Below, in pieces: positions 45,169 to 52,675 of a stretch of DNA of 64,000 nt (its first letter is position 1; every line of letters begins with the position of its first letter). The DNA comes from Jeotgalicoccus saudimassiliensis (GTDB taxonomy: Bacteria > Bacillota > Bacilli > Staphylococcales > Salinicoccaceae): the NCBI RefSeq assembly GCF_000756715.1, contig NZ_CCSE01000001.1:1203501-1267500 (forward strand), read 5' to 3'. The position numbers and the translations under genes were made by a program. Below the pieces are notes generated by a model. It worked only from the letters and a program-made list of their open reading frames with translations. It was not told the DNA's origin and ran no database searches.

Positions 45169-45645
45169 ACAACGGGGTGGCGTTGTTGTTAACCGGCAGC
45201 CCTCGGTTCACAACGGGGAAACGACGTTGTCATCCGGACACCCTTGATTCACAACGGGGGAACGACGTTGTCATCCGGACACTCCGGGTTCACAACAGGA
45301 AACCGCCGTTGTCATCCGGCACCCTTCGATTCACAACAGGAAACCGCCGTTGTCATCCGGACACGCTTGATTCACAACGGGGGAACGCTGTTGTCATCCG
45401 GCCTCTTTCGGTTCACAACGGGGAAACGACGTTGTCATCCGGACACGCTTGATTCACAACGGGGAAACGCTGTTGTCATCCGGACACCCTTGATTCACAA
45501 CGGGGGAACGCCGTTGTCATCCGGACACTCCCGGTTCACAACAGGAAACCGCCGTTGTCATCCGGACACTCCCGGTTCACAACAGGAAACCGCCGTTGTC
45601 ATCCGGCCCCACTCGATTCACAACGGCGAAACGCCGTTGTCACCC
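45169..45645. repeat. 41-bp tandem array 3, 12 copies, ACAACGG type
   Basis: ACAAC recurs at 45169 and every 41 bases to 45620, twelve copies. Core stem ACAACG/CGTTGT plus outer pairs, with loops such as GGGAAACGA. The first unit starts 4 bases after the ABC-F stop codon and no separate plus-strand terminator lies before it. The array ends just before the bidirectional terminator at 45657. Confidence 0.95.
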
Positions 45646-45656
45646 AACCCCAAAAT

Positions 45657-45689
45657 AAAAAGGCTTCCCAATTTATGGGATGCCTTTTT
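45657..45689. terminator. Bidirectional terminator after array 3
   Basis: Stem AAAAAGGCTTCCCA/TGGGATGCCTTTTT with one mismatch and loop ATTTA; T runs on both strands. Confidence 0.85.
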
Positions 45690-46044
45690 AGTCGTTGCTG
45701 TAATTCATAGCGCGTTTGATACGTTCAGGTATCATTACAATTTCAGCTTTCATATCCTCAGGTCTGAATGTTTTATCAATACACTTTTCCCAATATTCCA
45801 GATGTTTTTCATCCAGGTCTGTTTTGGAAACTGCATCATCTGACTCCACGTCATCCTGAACACTGTACCAGTATAAGTACTCTACATTATTGAAGGCTTC
45901 ACGGAAGATTGTTTCAACGAACATTTTCTCGCCTTCGAGGTTCATGAGAACATCATCCATATGGTTATGCATGTACTCTACCCACTCGTCTACCAGTTCG
46001 CTTTTACCTTCTTTAACTCTGTACTTCGTCAATTCTACTCTCAT
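45688..46044 (-). CDS. DUF6176-family protein
   Basis: 118 residues. The N-terminal RVELTKYRVKEGKSELVDEW and the central YLYWYSVQ, HLEYWEKCID blocks match a small family of ABM-like dimeric alpha-beta barrel proteins in Bacillales. No catalytic residues known. SD GAGGGGAG directly upstream. Confidence 0.7.
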   Translation of the reverse strand: MRVELTKYRVKEGKSELVDEWVEYMHNHMDDVLMNLEGEKMFVETIFREAFNNVEYLYWYSVQDDVESDDAVSKTDLDEKHLEYWEKCIDKTFRPEDMKAEIVMIPERIKRAMNYSND

Positions 46045-46122
46045 GATTGCTCCCCTCTTATCACGACTATCTATTTAGGTTTAACCTATGTATTATAATA
46101 TTAACCAGTTTTTATATTTACA

Positions 46123-46166
46123 GGCCGTTCATAATGCTTTAACGCCATTATAACGCTTTTACGGCC
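46123..46166. promoter_or_regulatory. Nested inverted repeat upstream of maf
   Basis: GGCCGT (46123-46128) pairs with ACGGCC (46161-46166) and inside it ATAATG (46131-46136) pairs with CATTAT (46146-46151). It lies in the shared upstream region of DUF6176 and maf; role unknown. Confidence 0.4.
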
Positions 46167-46220
46167 AAAGACAATCTATATGAATGTCTTTATTTAATTT
46201 ATGTACCGGAGGTAACTTTA

Positions 46221-46775
46221 ATGAAACTAATACTCGGTTCCCAGTCACCGCGGCGCCGTACTTTGCTTTCACAGGCAGGACTTGATTATGAAATTCAAAT
46301 TCCCGATGCTGATGAAAAACAAATTACGAGCAGCGATCCCGAAACTAAAGTAATTGAAACTGCCAGATTAAAATCTTCTGTTCTGAAAATTGATGATGAC
46401 GCTGTTCTTTTAACTTGCGACACAGTAGTCAGCCACAACAATGTGATCTATGAAAAACCGGACACAGTTGATGACGCACGTCAAATGATTCGTACTTTAT
46501 CCGGAAGCACTCATGAAGTGTACTCCGGTGTCATATTAAAGTCAAGAGACTTTGAAGAAATTATTATGGACCGCACGGAAGTCACATTTTTCGAACTGTC
46601 CGATGAAGAAATCGAAGCATATATTCACACAGACGAACCTTACGACAAAGCCGGCGGTTACGGCATTCAGAGCTTCGGTGCGGTGTTCGTCAAAGAGATA
46701 AAAGGCGATTACAACACAGTGATGGGTCTTCCCCTGTCAAAAGTCTACAGAGCATTAAAAAAGTATAATCTATAA
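46221..46775 (+). CDS. maf: Maf-family nucleotide pyrophosphatase
   Basis: 184 residues. GSQSPRRRTLLSQAG (about 7-21), CDTVV (about 72-76), KP then TLSGSTHEVYSG and the DEPYDKAGGYGIQ motif (about 137-149) are all conserved. It hydrolyses dTTP, UTP or modified nucleotides. SD GGAGGT upstream. Confidence 0.93.
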   Translation: MKLILGSQSPRRRTLLSQAGLDYEIQIPDADEKQITSSDPETKVIETARLKSSVLKIDDDAVLLTCDTVVSHNNVIYEKPDTVDDARQMIRTLSGSTHEVYSGVILKSRDFEEIIMDRTEVTFFELSDEEIEAYIHTDEPYDKAGGYGIQSFGAVFVKEIKGDYNTVMGLPLSKVYRALKKYNL

Positions 46776-46781
46776 AAACTT

Positions 46782-46809
46782 CCCGCGGGCTATAACACCC
46801 GCGGGATTT
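46782..46809. terminator. Terminator between maf and the RclA-like gene
   Basis: Two copies of the self-complementary octamer CCCGCGGG separated by 8 bases form the stem, then ATTTT. Confidence 0.75.
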
Positions 46810-46810
46810 T

Positions 46811-48139
46811 CTATATATCAAATAAATTGTTAAACGCTTCGCTCATTACCGGATGATTGTACATCTGATCACGGAGCACCGTGTAAGGAATACTGGTACC
46901 CATCGCAAGTTTAACAGTGTTAATCAGTTCTTCTGAATTCACTCCGTATAAATGTACCCCTAAAATTTCTTTCGTTTCGGTATCAACGACCGCTTTAAAT
47001 AAACCGCGCAGTTCGTTGTTGACGTGTGATCTCGGATGTTCTGACATCGGCATGCTGTTTTCGGCCGCCTGATATCCCGCTTCTTTCGCTTCATCGAGTG
47101 TCATACCTGCACGTGAGTATGGCGGGTCTGTAAACATCGTGTAATGGACATTCGTACGGGAGCCATACGTATATGAACCATCCTCAAATAAATGGCTTTT
47201 CACGATGCGGTAATCATCTAGAGACGTGTAGGTAAACTGCATTCCGCCTTTCACATCACCCATCGCATAAATATTCTCCGCTTTAGTCTGCAGGTGTTTG
47301 TTCACTTCAATTTCACCGTTTTCTGTCAGCCCGGCAGATGTATTTTCAATCCCGAGTCCTTCTGTCTTTGCCTGTCGTCCTGTCGCAAACAGCACAGCGT
47401 TCGAAGTGAGTTCTCGGCCTCCTGACAGTGTCACAGTAATTTTACTGCTGTCTTCTTCAGTCACTTTTTCTGCCCGCTCCCCGAACATAAAGTTAATACC
47501 GCTCTCTTTCATGTCCTTCGTAATCTCATCTCTGATTTCAGGGTCCTCGTCTGTCAGAATTTCATCGTCGGGGACGATAACACTCACCTGTGATCCAAAT
47601 GCATTGTACATAACCGCAAATTCAAGACCGATGTATCCCCCGCCGACAATCGTCAGCTTTTCAGGAAGTATCTCTTCGTCAATAAGTGTTGTGCTCGTAT
47701 ACACTTTGTCCGAATTAATATCACCCTCTATCGGTGGAATAATGTTTTCAGCGCCGGTATTGACGAATATTTTATCGGCACTCAACACCTCTTTTGAGCC
47801 GTCATCCGCTTCTATCTCAATTTCACTGTCACTGATAAATTTCGCTTTCGCATCATATACTGCGGCATTATTAAGATCCTGAATGCTGTGATAATTCTTA
47901 TCGCGGAGACGTGTAATCACACCATTTTTACGTTGTACAGCTGCTCTGTATTCCCAGCCGTTTAATGCGTCATGCATTAAAGTTTTTGTCGGAATACATG
48001 CGATATTAATACATGTCCCGCCGTACATCGATTTATCTTTTTCGATTAATGCTGTTTTAAAGCCGCGCTCAGCGAGGTCACCCGCCAGTGTCTTTCCCGC
48101 TTTACCGAAACCGATAATTATTACATCAAAATGTGTCAA
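46811..48139 (-). CDS. RclA/MerA-type flavoprotein disulfide reductase (hypothiocyanite reductase-like)
   Basis: 442 residues. FAD motif GFGKAGKTLAGDLA (10-23); active-site Cys43 and Cys48 in GGTCINIACIPTK; NAD(P) motif GGGYIGLEFA (about 168-177); second FAD motif YAMGDV; C-terminal HPVMSEAFNN with the catalytic His. Lacks the metal-binding extra cysteines of mercuric reductase. S. aureus MerA and E. coli RclA of this subgroup reduce hypothiocyanous acid, a host oxidant. Substrate inferred. Confidence 0.82.
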   Translation of the reverse strand: MTHFDVIIIGFGKAGKTLAGDLAERGFKTALIEKDKSMYGGTCINIACIPTKTLMHDALNGWEYRAAVQRKNGVITRLRDKNYHSIQDLNNAAVYDAKAKFISDSEIEIEADDGSKEVLSADKIFVNTGAENIIPPIEGDINSDKVYTSTTLIDEEILPEKLTIVGGGYIGLEFAVMYNAFGSQVSVIVPDDEILTDEDPEIRDEITKDMKESGINFMFGERAEKVTEEDSSKITVTLSGGRELTSNAVLFATGRQAKTEGLGIENTSAGLTENGEIEVNKHLQTKAENIYAMGDVKGGMQFTYTSLDDYRIVKSHLFEDGSYTYGSRTNVHYTMFTDPPYSRAGMTLDEAKEAGYQAAENSMPMSEHPRSHVNNELRGLFKAVVDTETKEILGVHLYGVNSEELINTVKLAMGTSIPYTVLRDQMYNHPVMSEAFNNLFDI

Positions 48140-48332
48140 CTGCAGCCTCTCCTTAAATAAAGTACATACTTAAGATTCTCATTTCTTGTATTTACCCTTA
48201 AGCAGACTGACCAAAACAGCACAGTATTTTATATAACATATCAATAATTTCTGCACTGTTGTCCTGTTTACATTTACTGTCTAAACACAATTCCAATAGC
48301 TCCCGTCTTTTATATCGTTGTTATAAATTAAA

Positions 48333-48372
48333 AATACTCCGTGTGATTCATTTAAGAATTTCACGGAGTATT
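48333..48372 (-). terminator. Terminator of yceI
   Basis: 11-bp stem AATACTCCGTG/CACGGAGTATT with an 18-base loop and trailing T tract on the minus strand. Confidence 0.75.
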
Positions 48373-48416
48373 GACCCATTTATATTAAAATCATTTTCAG
48401 CTGTTTATATTGTTTA

Positions 48417-48950
48417 TTATTCTGCTTCTGCAGGATTGAACTGCAGCTCAAGATTAACTTTAACATCTTTAGAAACCATTACGCCGCCTGTTTCAAGTGC
48501 CTGGTTCCAAGTTAATCCGAATTCTTCACGGTTGATTGAGAAGTTTGATTCAAATCCGTAAACATCAACGCCCCACGGGTTTAATGCTTTACCGTTGAAT
48601 TCTAAAGGAATTGTAATTTCTTTAGTTACATCTTTAATAGTTAAGTTACCAGTGACTTCGTAGCTTGAACCTGAACCTTCAACTTTAGTTGATTCAAATG
48701 TAATATCCGAATAGTTTTCCGAATCGAAGAAATCAGCTGATGTTAAATGCGCATCACGATCTGCAACTTTAGTGTTGATTGTCGCTGTGCTTGCTCTTCC
48801 CGTTACTTTCGCTGTTGAAAGATCTTCCATATCGTCAACATCGATGTCAATTGTCCAGTCACCGAATGTCCCTTTAACCTTAGTTACCATCATATGTTTT
48901 ACCGTAAACTCAAGTTCCGAGTGTGCTGTGTCTAATGCAAATTTAGCCAT
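48417..48950 (-). CDS. yceI: YceI-family lipid-binding protein
   Basis: 177 residues from the ATG at 48948-48950; GGAGG is 11 bases upstream and an in-frame TTG overlaps it. One lipocalin-like YceI domain: DTAHSELEFTVKHMMVTKVKGTF (about 6-28), then LTIKDVTKEITIPLEF. No signal peptide. Relatives bind isoprenoid or quinone-like lipids. The operator-like motif shared with catE suggests a role in quinone stress. Confidence 0.88.
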   Translation of the reverse strand: MAKFALDTAHSELEFTVKHMMVTKVKGTFGDWTIDIDVDDMEDLSTAKVTGRASTATINTKVADRDAHLTSADFFDSENYSDITFESTKVEGSGSSYEVTGNLTIKDVTKEITIPLEFNGKALNPWGVDVYGFESNFSINREEFGLTWNQALETGGVMVSKDVKVNLELQFNPAEAE

Positions 48951-49024
48951 AATTATTTCATCCTCCAAAGTTTGTTTTGTCGTACAATAATTCGCTTTCG
49001 AACTATCACATTAATTATATTAAT

Positions 49025-49048
49025 ATACTTGGTTACTAAAAGCGAGTA
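49025..49048 (-). promoter_or_regulatory. Operator-like motif upstream of yceI, shared with catE
   Basis: A 24-bp element beginning ATACTTGGTTAC and ending GAGTA is identical to the catE element at 5507-5530 at 18 of 24 positions, including all of ATACTT, GTTAC, AAG and AGTA. It also contains GTTACT/AGTAAC as an inverted repeat. Confidence 0.55.
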
Positions 49049-49153
49049 ACAAACTTAAATAAATTAATTTTGATACAATTTATTTATTATCATAGTTAAA
49101 GAATTACCTCTATCAAATAAATTAAACCTTAATTATCATATAAAATTAATTTG

Positions 49154-49182
49154 TTGACCTTTAATTATTAAACATGTATCCT
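49154..49182 (+). promoter_or_regulatory. Promoter of the SAM riboswitch transcript
   Basis: -35 TTGACC (49154-49159), 17-bp spacer, -10 TATCCT (49177-49182), about 20 bases before the aptamer. Confidence 0.7.
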
Positions 49183-49204
49183 TAATCTCAATAATTAAAT
49201 AATT

Positions 49205-49353
49205 TCTTATCCAGAGAGGTGAAGGGACTGGCCCGTTGATACCTCAGCAACAGACCGTAAGGTACTGTGCTAATTCCAGGAGCAGTATCTGCTCGAAGAT
49301 AAGCCGAGGACTTCCCCATCTCTTATCTTTACAGATAATGGATGGGGATTTTT
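49205..49353 (+). promoter_or_regulatory. SAM-I (S-box) riboswitch with terminator
   Basis: The aptamer runs about 49205-49303, closed by CTTATC/GATAAG, with the S-box core AGAGGTGAAGGGACTGGCCC, GATACCTCAGCAAC and the GCAGTATCTGC-type P3/P4 arms. The expression platform is a stem CCCCATC (49314-49320) / GATGGGG (49341-49347) followed by T5. SAM binding would favour termination and shut off the downstream transporter. Confidence 0.95.
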
Positions 49354-49369
49354 CAATAGGAGGAATTAT

Positions 49370-50674
49370 ATGTCTAAACATAAAGGCAGTTTTATATCAC
49401 TGCTGCCGTTAATTTTATTCGTCTCATTATTTATCGGGACAGGACTGATCGCGGGAGATTTCAATGCAATGCCGATAACAGTCGCGGCGTTAATCGCTTC
49501 AGTTTTTGCATTCTTTTTATATTTTAAAGTGCCGTTTAAAGATAAACTCTCAGCATACTTAAAAGGCGCAGCTCAGGAAAATATTATGTTAATCGTAGTC
49601 ATCTTCCTTCTGTCAGGTGCATTCTCTGGTATTGCCGGTGCAATGGGTGCTGTAGATTCTACAGTGAACATGGGACTGACTCTGCTTCCCGGCAGTCTGT
49701 TACTCAGCGGGATTTTTATCATCTGCTGCTTTGTCTCATTATCGATGGGAACAAGTATGGGGACTGTAGTTGCGATTGCTCCGATTGCAATCGGTATTGC
49801 AGACCAGACGGATATCGGACTTGCACTGGCACTTGCTACAGTAATCGGCGGTTCAATGTTCGGAGACAATTTATCGTTTATATCTGATACTACAATTGTT
49901 GCTACACGCACACAGGGTGTAAAAATGATTGATAAGTTTAAAGTGAACTTCTGGATTGTACTGCCGGGAGCGCTGCTGACAATCATTATTCTCTACCTGC
50001 TGTCTGCGGATGTATCTCTTAATGAAACCGGTAGTTATGATTACAGCTTTATAGAAGTACTGCCCTATCTTGCCGTACTGATTATAGCTCTTCTTGGGGT
50101 CGATGTAATTATCGTCCTCCTTAGCGGTGCAGTATTTGCCGGGATACTCGGATTGTTTACAGGCGCATTCGATGTTCTGACACTGGTTTCGGCAGCAGGC
50201 GAAGGTATTGCCGGGATGCAGGAAATAGCAATTATCACTATCCTGATTGCCGGGATGATTGGACTTGTCAGTCATTACGGAGGAATTACGTATCTGCTTG
50301 AAACCATTATGAGCAGAATTAAAACGAAAAAAGGTGCAGAACTTGGTATCGCAAGTCTGGTCAGTGTGACTGATATGTCCACTGCCAACAATACAATATC
50401 AATTATTATGACAGGACCGCTGGCGAAGAACATTGCTGAGGAATACGAAGTGGATCCGAGAAAATCTGCAAGTATACTCGATACATTCGCTGCAGGTTTT
50501 CAGGGTCTGATACCTTACGGCGGTCAAATGCTTGCCGCTTCGGGACTCGCAGCAGGAATCTCACCAGTTGAGATCATGCCCTACTCAATTTATCCGATAC
50601 TGTTAATTGTGAGCGGCATTGTTGCAATACTGATCGGTTTTCCGAGAAAATATTCTAAAAGAGAAGTTGAATAG
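49370..50674 (+). CDS. NhaC-family transporter under S-box control (MetT type, predicted methionine uptake)
   Basis: 434 residues, about eleven membrane helices. The NhaC-type central motif SMGTSMGTVVAIAPIA and GDNLSFISDTT are conserved. Family members are annotated Na+/H+ antiporters, but the SAM riboswitch directly upstream places it in the methionine regulon, as for the predicted methionine transporter MetT. SD AGGAGG 7 bases upstream. Followed by a terminator and array 4. Confidence 0.82.
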   Translation: MSKHKGSFISLLPLILFVSLFIGTGLIAGDFNAMPITVAALIASVFAFFLYFKVPFKDKLSAYLKGAAQENIMLIVVIFLLSGAFSGIAGAMGAVDSTVNMGLTLLPGSLLLSGIFIICCFVSLSMGTSMGTVVAIAPIAIGIADQTDIGLALALATVIGGSMFGDNLSFISDTTIVATRTQGVKMIDKFKVNFWIVLPGALLTIIILYLLSADVSLNETGSYDYSFIEVLPYLAVLIIALLGVDVIIVLLSGAVFAGILGLFTGAFDVLTLVSAAGEGIAGMQEIAIITILIAGMIGLVSHYGGITYLLETIMSRIKTKKGAELGIASLVSVTDMSTANNTISIIMTGPLAKNIAEEYEVDPRKSASILDTFAAGFQGLIPYGGQMLAASGLAAGISPVEIMPYSIYPILLIVSGIVAILIGFPRKYSKREVE

Positions 50675-50685
50675 ATAGATGTGTC

Positions 50686-50713
50686 CAGGTGCAGCATTAG
50701 CTGCACCTGTTTT
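50686..50713 (+). terminator. Terminator of the MetT-type gene
   Basis: 9-bp stem CAGGTGCAG/CTGCACCTG with T4. Confidence 0.85.
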
Positions 50714-50753
50714 CTTGTGTTTTGATGGGTGGATGGTGGTGGTGCGTCGGTTT

Positions 50754-51194
50754 ACAACGGCGGCGCGGTGTTGTCATTCGGGGCCCGCCGGTTCACAACG
50801 GGAGAGCCCCGTTGTCATTCGGATCCTGTCGGTTCACAACGGGGAAACGCCGTTGTCATTCGAGGACTGCCGGTTCACAACGGGAGAGCCCCGTTGTCAT
50901 TCGGGGACTGCCGGTTCACAACGGGAGAGCCCCGTTGTCATTCGGGGCCTGTCGGTTCACAACAGGAGAGCGCCGTTGTCATTCGGATCCTGTCGGTTCA
51001 CAACGGGGAAACGCCGTTGTCATTCGGGGACCGCCGGTTCACAACAAGGAAGCGCTGTTGTCATTCGGGGACTGGCGGTTTACAACGGGAGAGCGCCATT
51101 GTCATCCAGGGACTGCCGGTTCACAACGGGGAAGCGCCGTTGTCATCCGAGGCCTGCCGGTTTACAACGGGGAAGCGCCGTTGTCATCCGGACC
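50754..51194. repeat. 41-bp tandem array 4, 11 copies, ACAACGG type
   Basis: ACAAC occurs at 50754 and every 41 bases to 51164. Several units extend the stem to 8 bp (ACAACGGG/CCCGTTGT, loop AGAGC). The unit at 51041 has A-T where others have G-C at stem position 11-21, a compensatory change. Lies between the convergent MetT-type gene and the small gene at 51248. Confidence 0.95.
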
Positions 51195-51247
51195 ACCCGA
51201 ATCAAATCAAAAAACGAGATACACCTCGGCATATCCCGTCTCATTCC

Positions 51248-51493
51248 CTATTTAAATATAATATCTTTTATCATGTGCATTTCTTTAGCATATACCGAGT
51301 CTTTAATATCATCGACTGTCTCTTCAATTATATAATACGCTTTTTTTGCCGCTTCAACTTTCCCTGTTTCAAACAGACTCAACGGATACACAAGGCTGAA
51401 TACCGCAAACATGATTCTGTCCAGCGGATGCTGTGCCTGCGGACGCTCATACATTTTGTACGAAAAGTGTTCCAGCACATATTTCCAGGTCAT
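51248..51493 (-). CDS. Small hypothetical protein
   Basis: 81 residues from the ATG at 51491-51493 with AAAGGA 6 bases upstream. Helical, mixed charge, with IMFAVFSLVYPLSLFETGKVEAAKKA in the middle; no signal peptide or known motif. Directly abuts, on the other strand, the remnant of an MFS transporter. Confidence 0.55.
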   Translation of the reverse strand: MTWKYVLEHFSYKMYERPQAQHPLDRIMFAVFSLVYPLSLFETGKVEAAKKAYYIIEETVDDIKDSVYAKEMHMIKDIIFK

Positions 51494-51776
51494 CAACGTT
51501 CCTTTCTTTACTTATGTACAGCTGATTGTACCTCAGCATATTAAAGGCAGAGTATTTGCGGCAATCGGTCTTTTTGCTTCCTCGATTGCCCCGATTGGTA
51601 CTCTGTTGTACGGCTTTGCCTACGACTACATGCCGTTTTGGCTTATACATTCCGTCAGCTTTATCGCACTTATTACTATCACTCTTATCTTTCTGAACCA
51701 AAAGGTTATCGCAACTTCCAGAGATGATGTTGAAAATATTACAAAGAATCTCCGGGCTGAAAGTTCTCCCAGGTAA
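51491..51776 (+). pseudogene. C-terminal remnant of an MFS transporter
   Basis: The plus-strand frame gives INVPFFTYVQLIVPQHIKG then RVFAAIGLFASSIAPIGTLLYGF and two more helices, the last third of a macrolide-efflux-type MFS protein. No start codon with an SD and no N-terminal two-thirds precede it; the region upstream is the small minus-strand gene and the repeat array. Probably a deletion remnant. Confidence 0.7.
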
Positions 51777-51842
51777 AATACCGTCATTTAACATGTTGTC
51801 TGATATAATAATGAGTAATACAAACTACACAAGGATGTTACT

Positions 51843-52640
51843 ATGACGAATTATAAAAATGAATATAAAAAAGTTTTCAGCCGGTTACCAGAAGATGATC
51901 AGCTTGCATTTAATTCACTCGACAGCGAATTTGATAAACACTTCGTTACTGAAGATGCGAAGTACGAACAGCTGCATATTATGGCTGTTTCCATGATAGA
52001 TTCCGGACAGAATTATACAGAATACTATAATGCCAAAACAAAAGATGTTGCCCGTGTTGCTTCAAAGAAACTGCCAAAGTACCGCAGTAAATACTGGTCG
52101 GATGCTGCAATTCTCGGTGTATATTTCGCCCTGCTGTTTTCAGCTACTATTTTTCTTTTTGGCGAAATCGTTATTTCACTCGTCCTGCCGGCAGTCGTCA
52201 TTTTAATACTCGCTATGGTTCCTTTTATGAATCACGGTATTAAACACCAGTCATCTGGCCGCGGCAACAAACAGATGATTGCGGGTATTTTATTTTTAGT
52301 ACTGTTTGCCGGTGCCAACCTGTTAATTCTTTTTATGAATTCAAATACACTCAGCCCTTTAAAAGTCGCCGCTTACGATGCGTCACTTGCGGATATTCTG
52401 CTCTACATTCTTTTTGTTATGACAGCAGCCGCTTCACTTTACTTTATGTTCAGCACTGACTCATGGGCAGGCAGAATCATATTTATCGTATTGTTTATAT
52501 ACAGTGCGGGCCGATTGATTTATCCGTTTGATGTTCTTAACGGGTTATCGTCATTCATCGTCCAGTACTTTATGTTCATCGGATTAATCATTATTATTAT
52601 TGCCCAGTACTTAAGATCTAAAAGTACCGGCGAATCATAA
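51843..52640 (+). CDS. Multi-pass membrane protein of unknown function
   Basis: 265 residues: a soluble helical part at about 1-85, then seven or so hydrophobic helices to about 257. The N-terminal part has some resemblance to DUF1129 proteins, not enough for assignment. SD AAGGATG. Bidirectional terminator follows. Confidence 0.65.
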   Translation: MTNYKNEYKKVFSRLPEDDQLAFNSLDSEFDKHFVTEDAKYEQLHIMAVSMIDSGQNYTEYYNAKTKDVARVASKKLPKYRSKYWSDAAILGVYFALLFSATIFLFGEIVISLVLPAVVILILAMVPFMNHGIKHQSSGRGNKQMIAGILFLVLFAGANLLILFMNSNTLSPLKVAAYDASLADILLYILFVMTAAASLYFMFSTDSWAGRIIFIVLFIYSAGRLIYPFDVLNGLSSFIVQYFMFIGLIIIIIAQYLRSKSTGES

Positions 52641-52673
52641 AAAGCTTACTGTCATTTTTGACAGTAAGCTTTT
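52639..52673. terminator. Bidirectional terminator between the membrane protein and the efflux pump
   Basis: 15-bp stem AAAAGCTTACTGTCA with a 4-base loop, T runs on both strands. Confidence 0.88.
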
Positions 52674-52675
52674 AT

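Noticed and set aside
45177..45843. Reading frames of 91 and 199 codons across array 3
   Set aside because: Repeat-derived; the longer one runs through a terminator and antisense to the DUF6176 gene.
49370..50674. Na+/H+ antiporter NhaC
   Set aside because: The SAM riboswitch points to methionine-related transport; antiporter activity is not supported by context.
11217..51194. CRISPR arrays
   Set aside because: The 41-bp units are repeated in full with no unique spacers, and no cas genes are present.
50679..51544. Long reading frames across array 4
   Set aside because: Same cause as in array 1: repeat without stops in several frames, no ribosome binding site.
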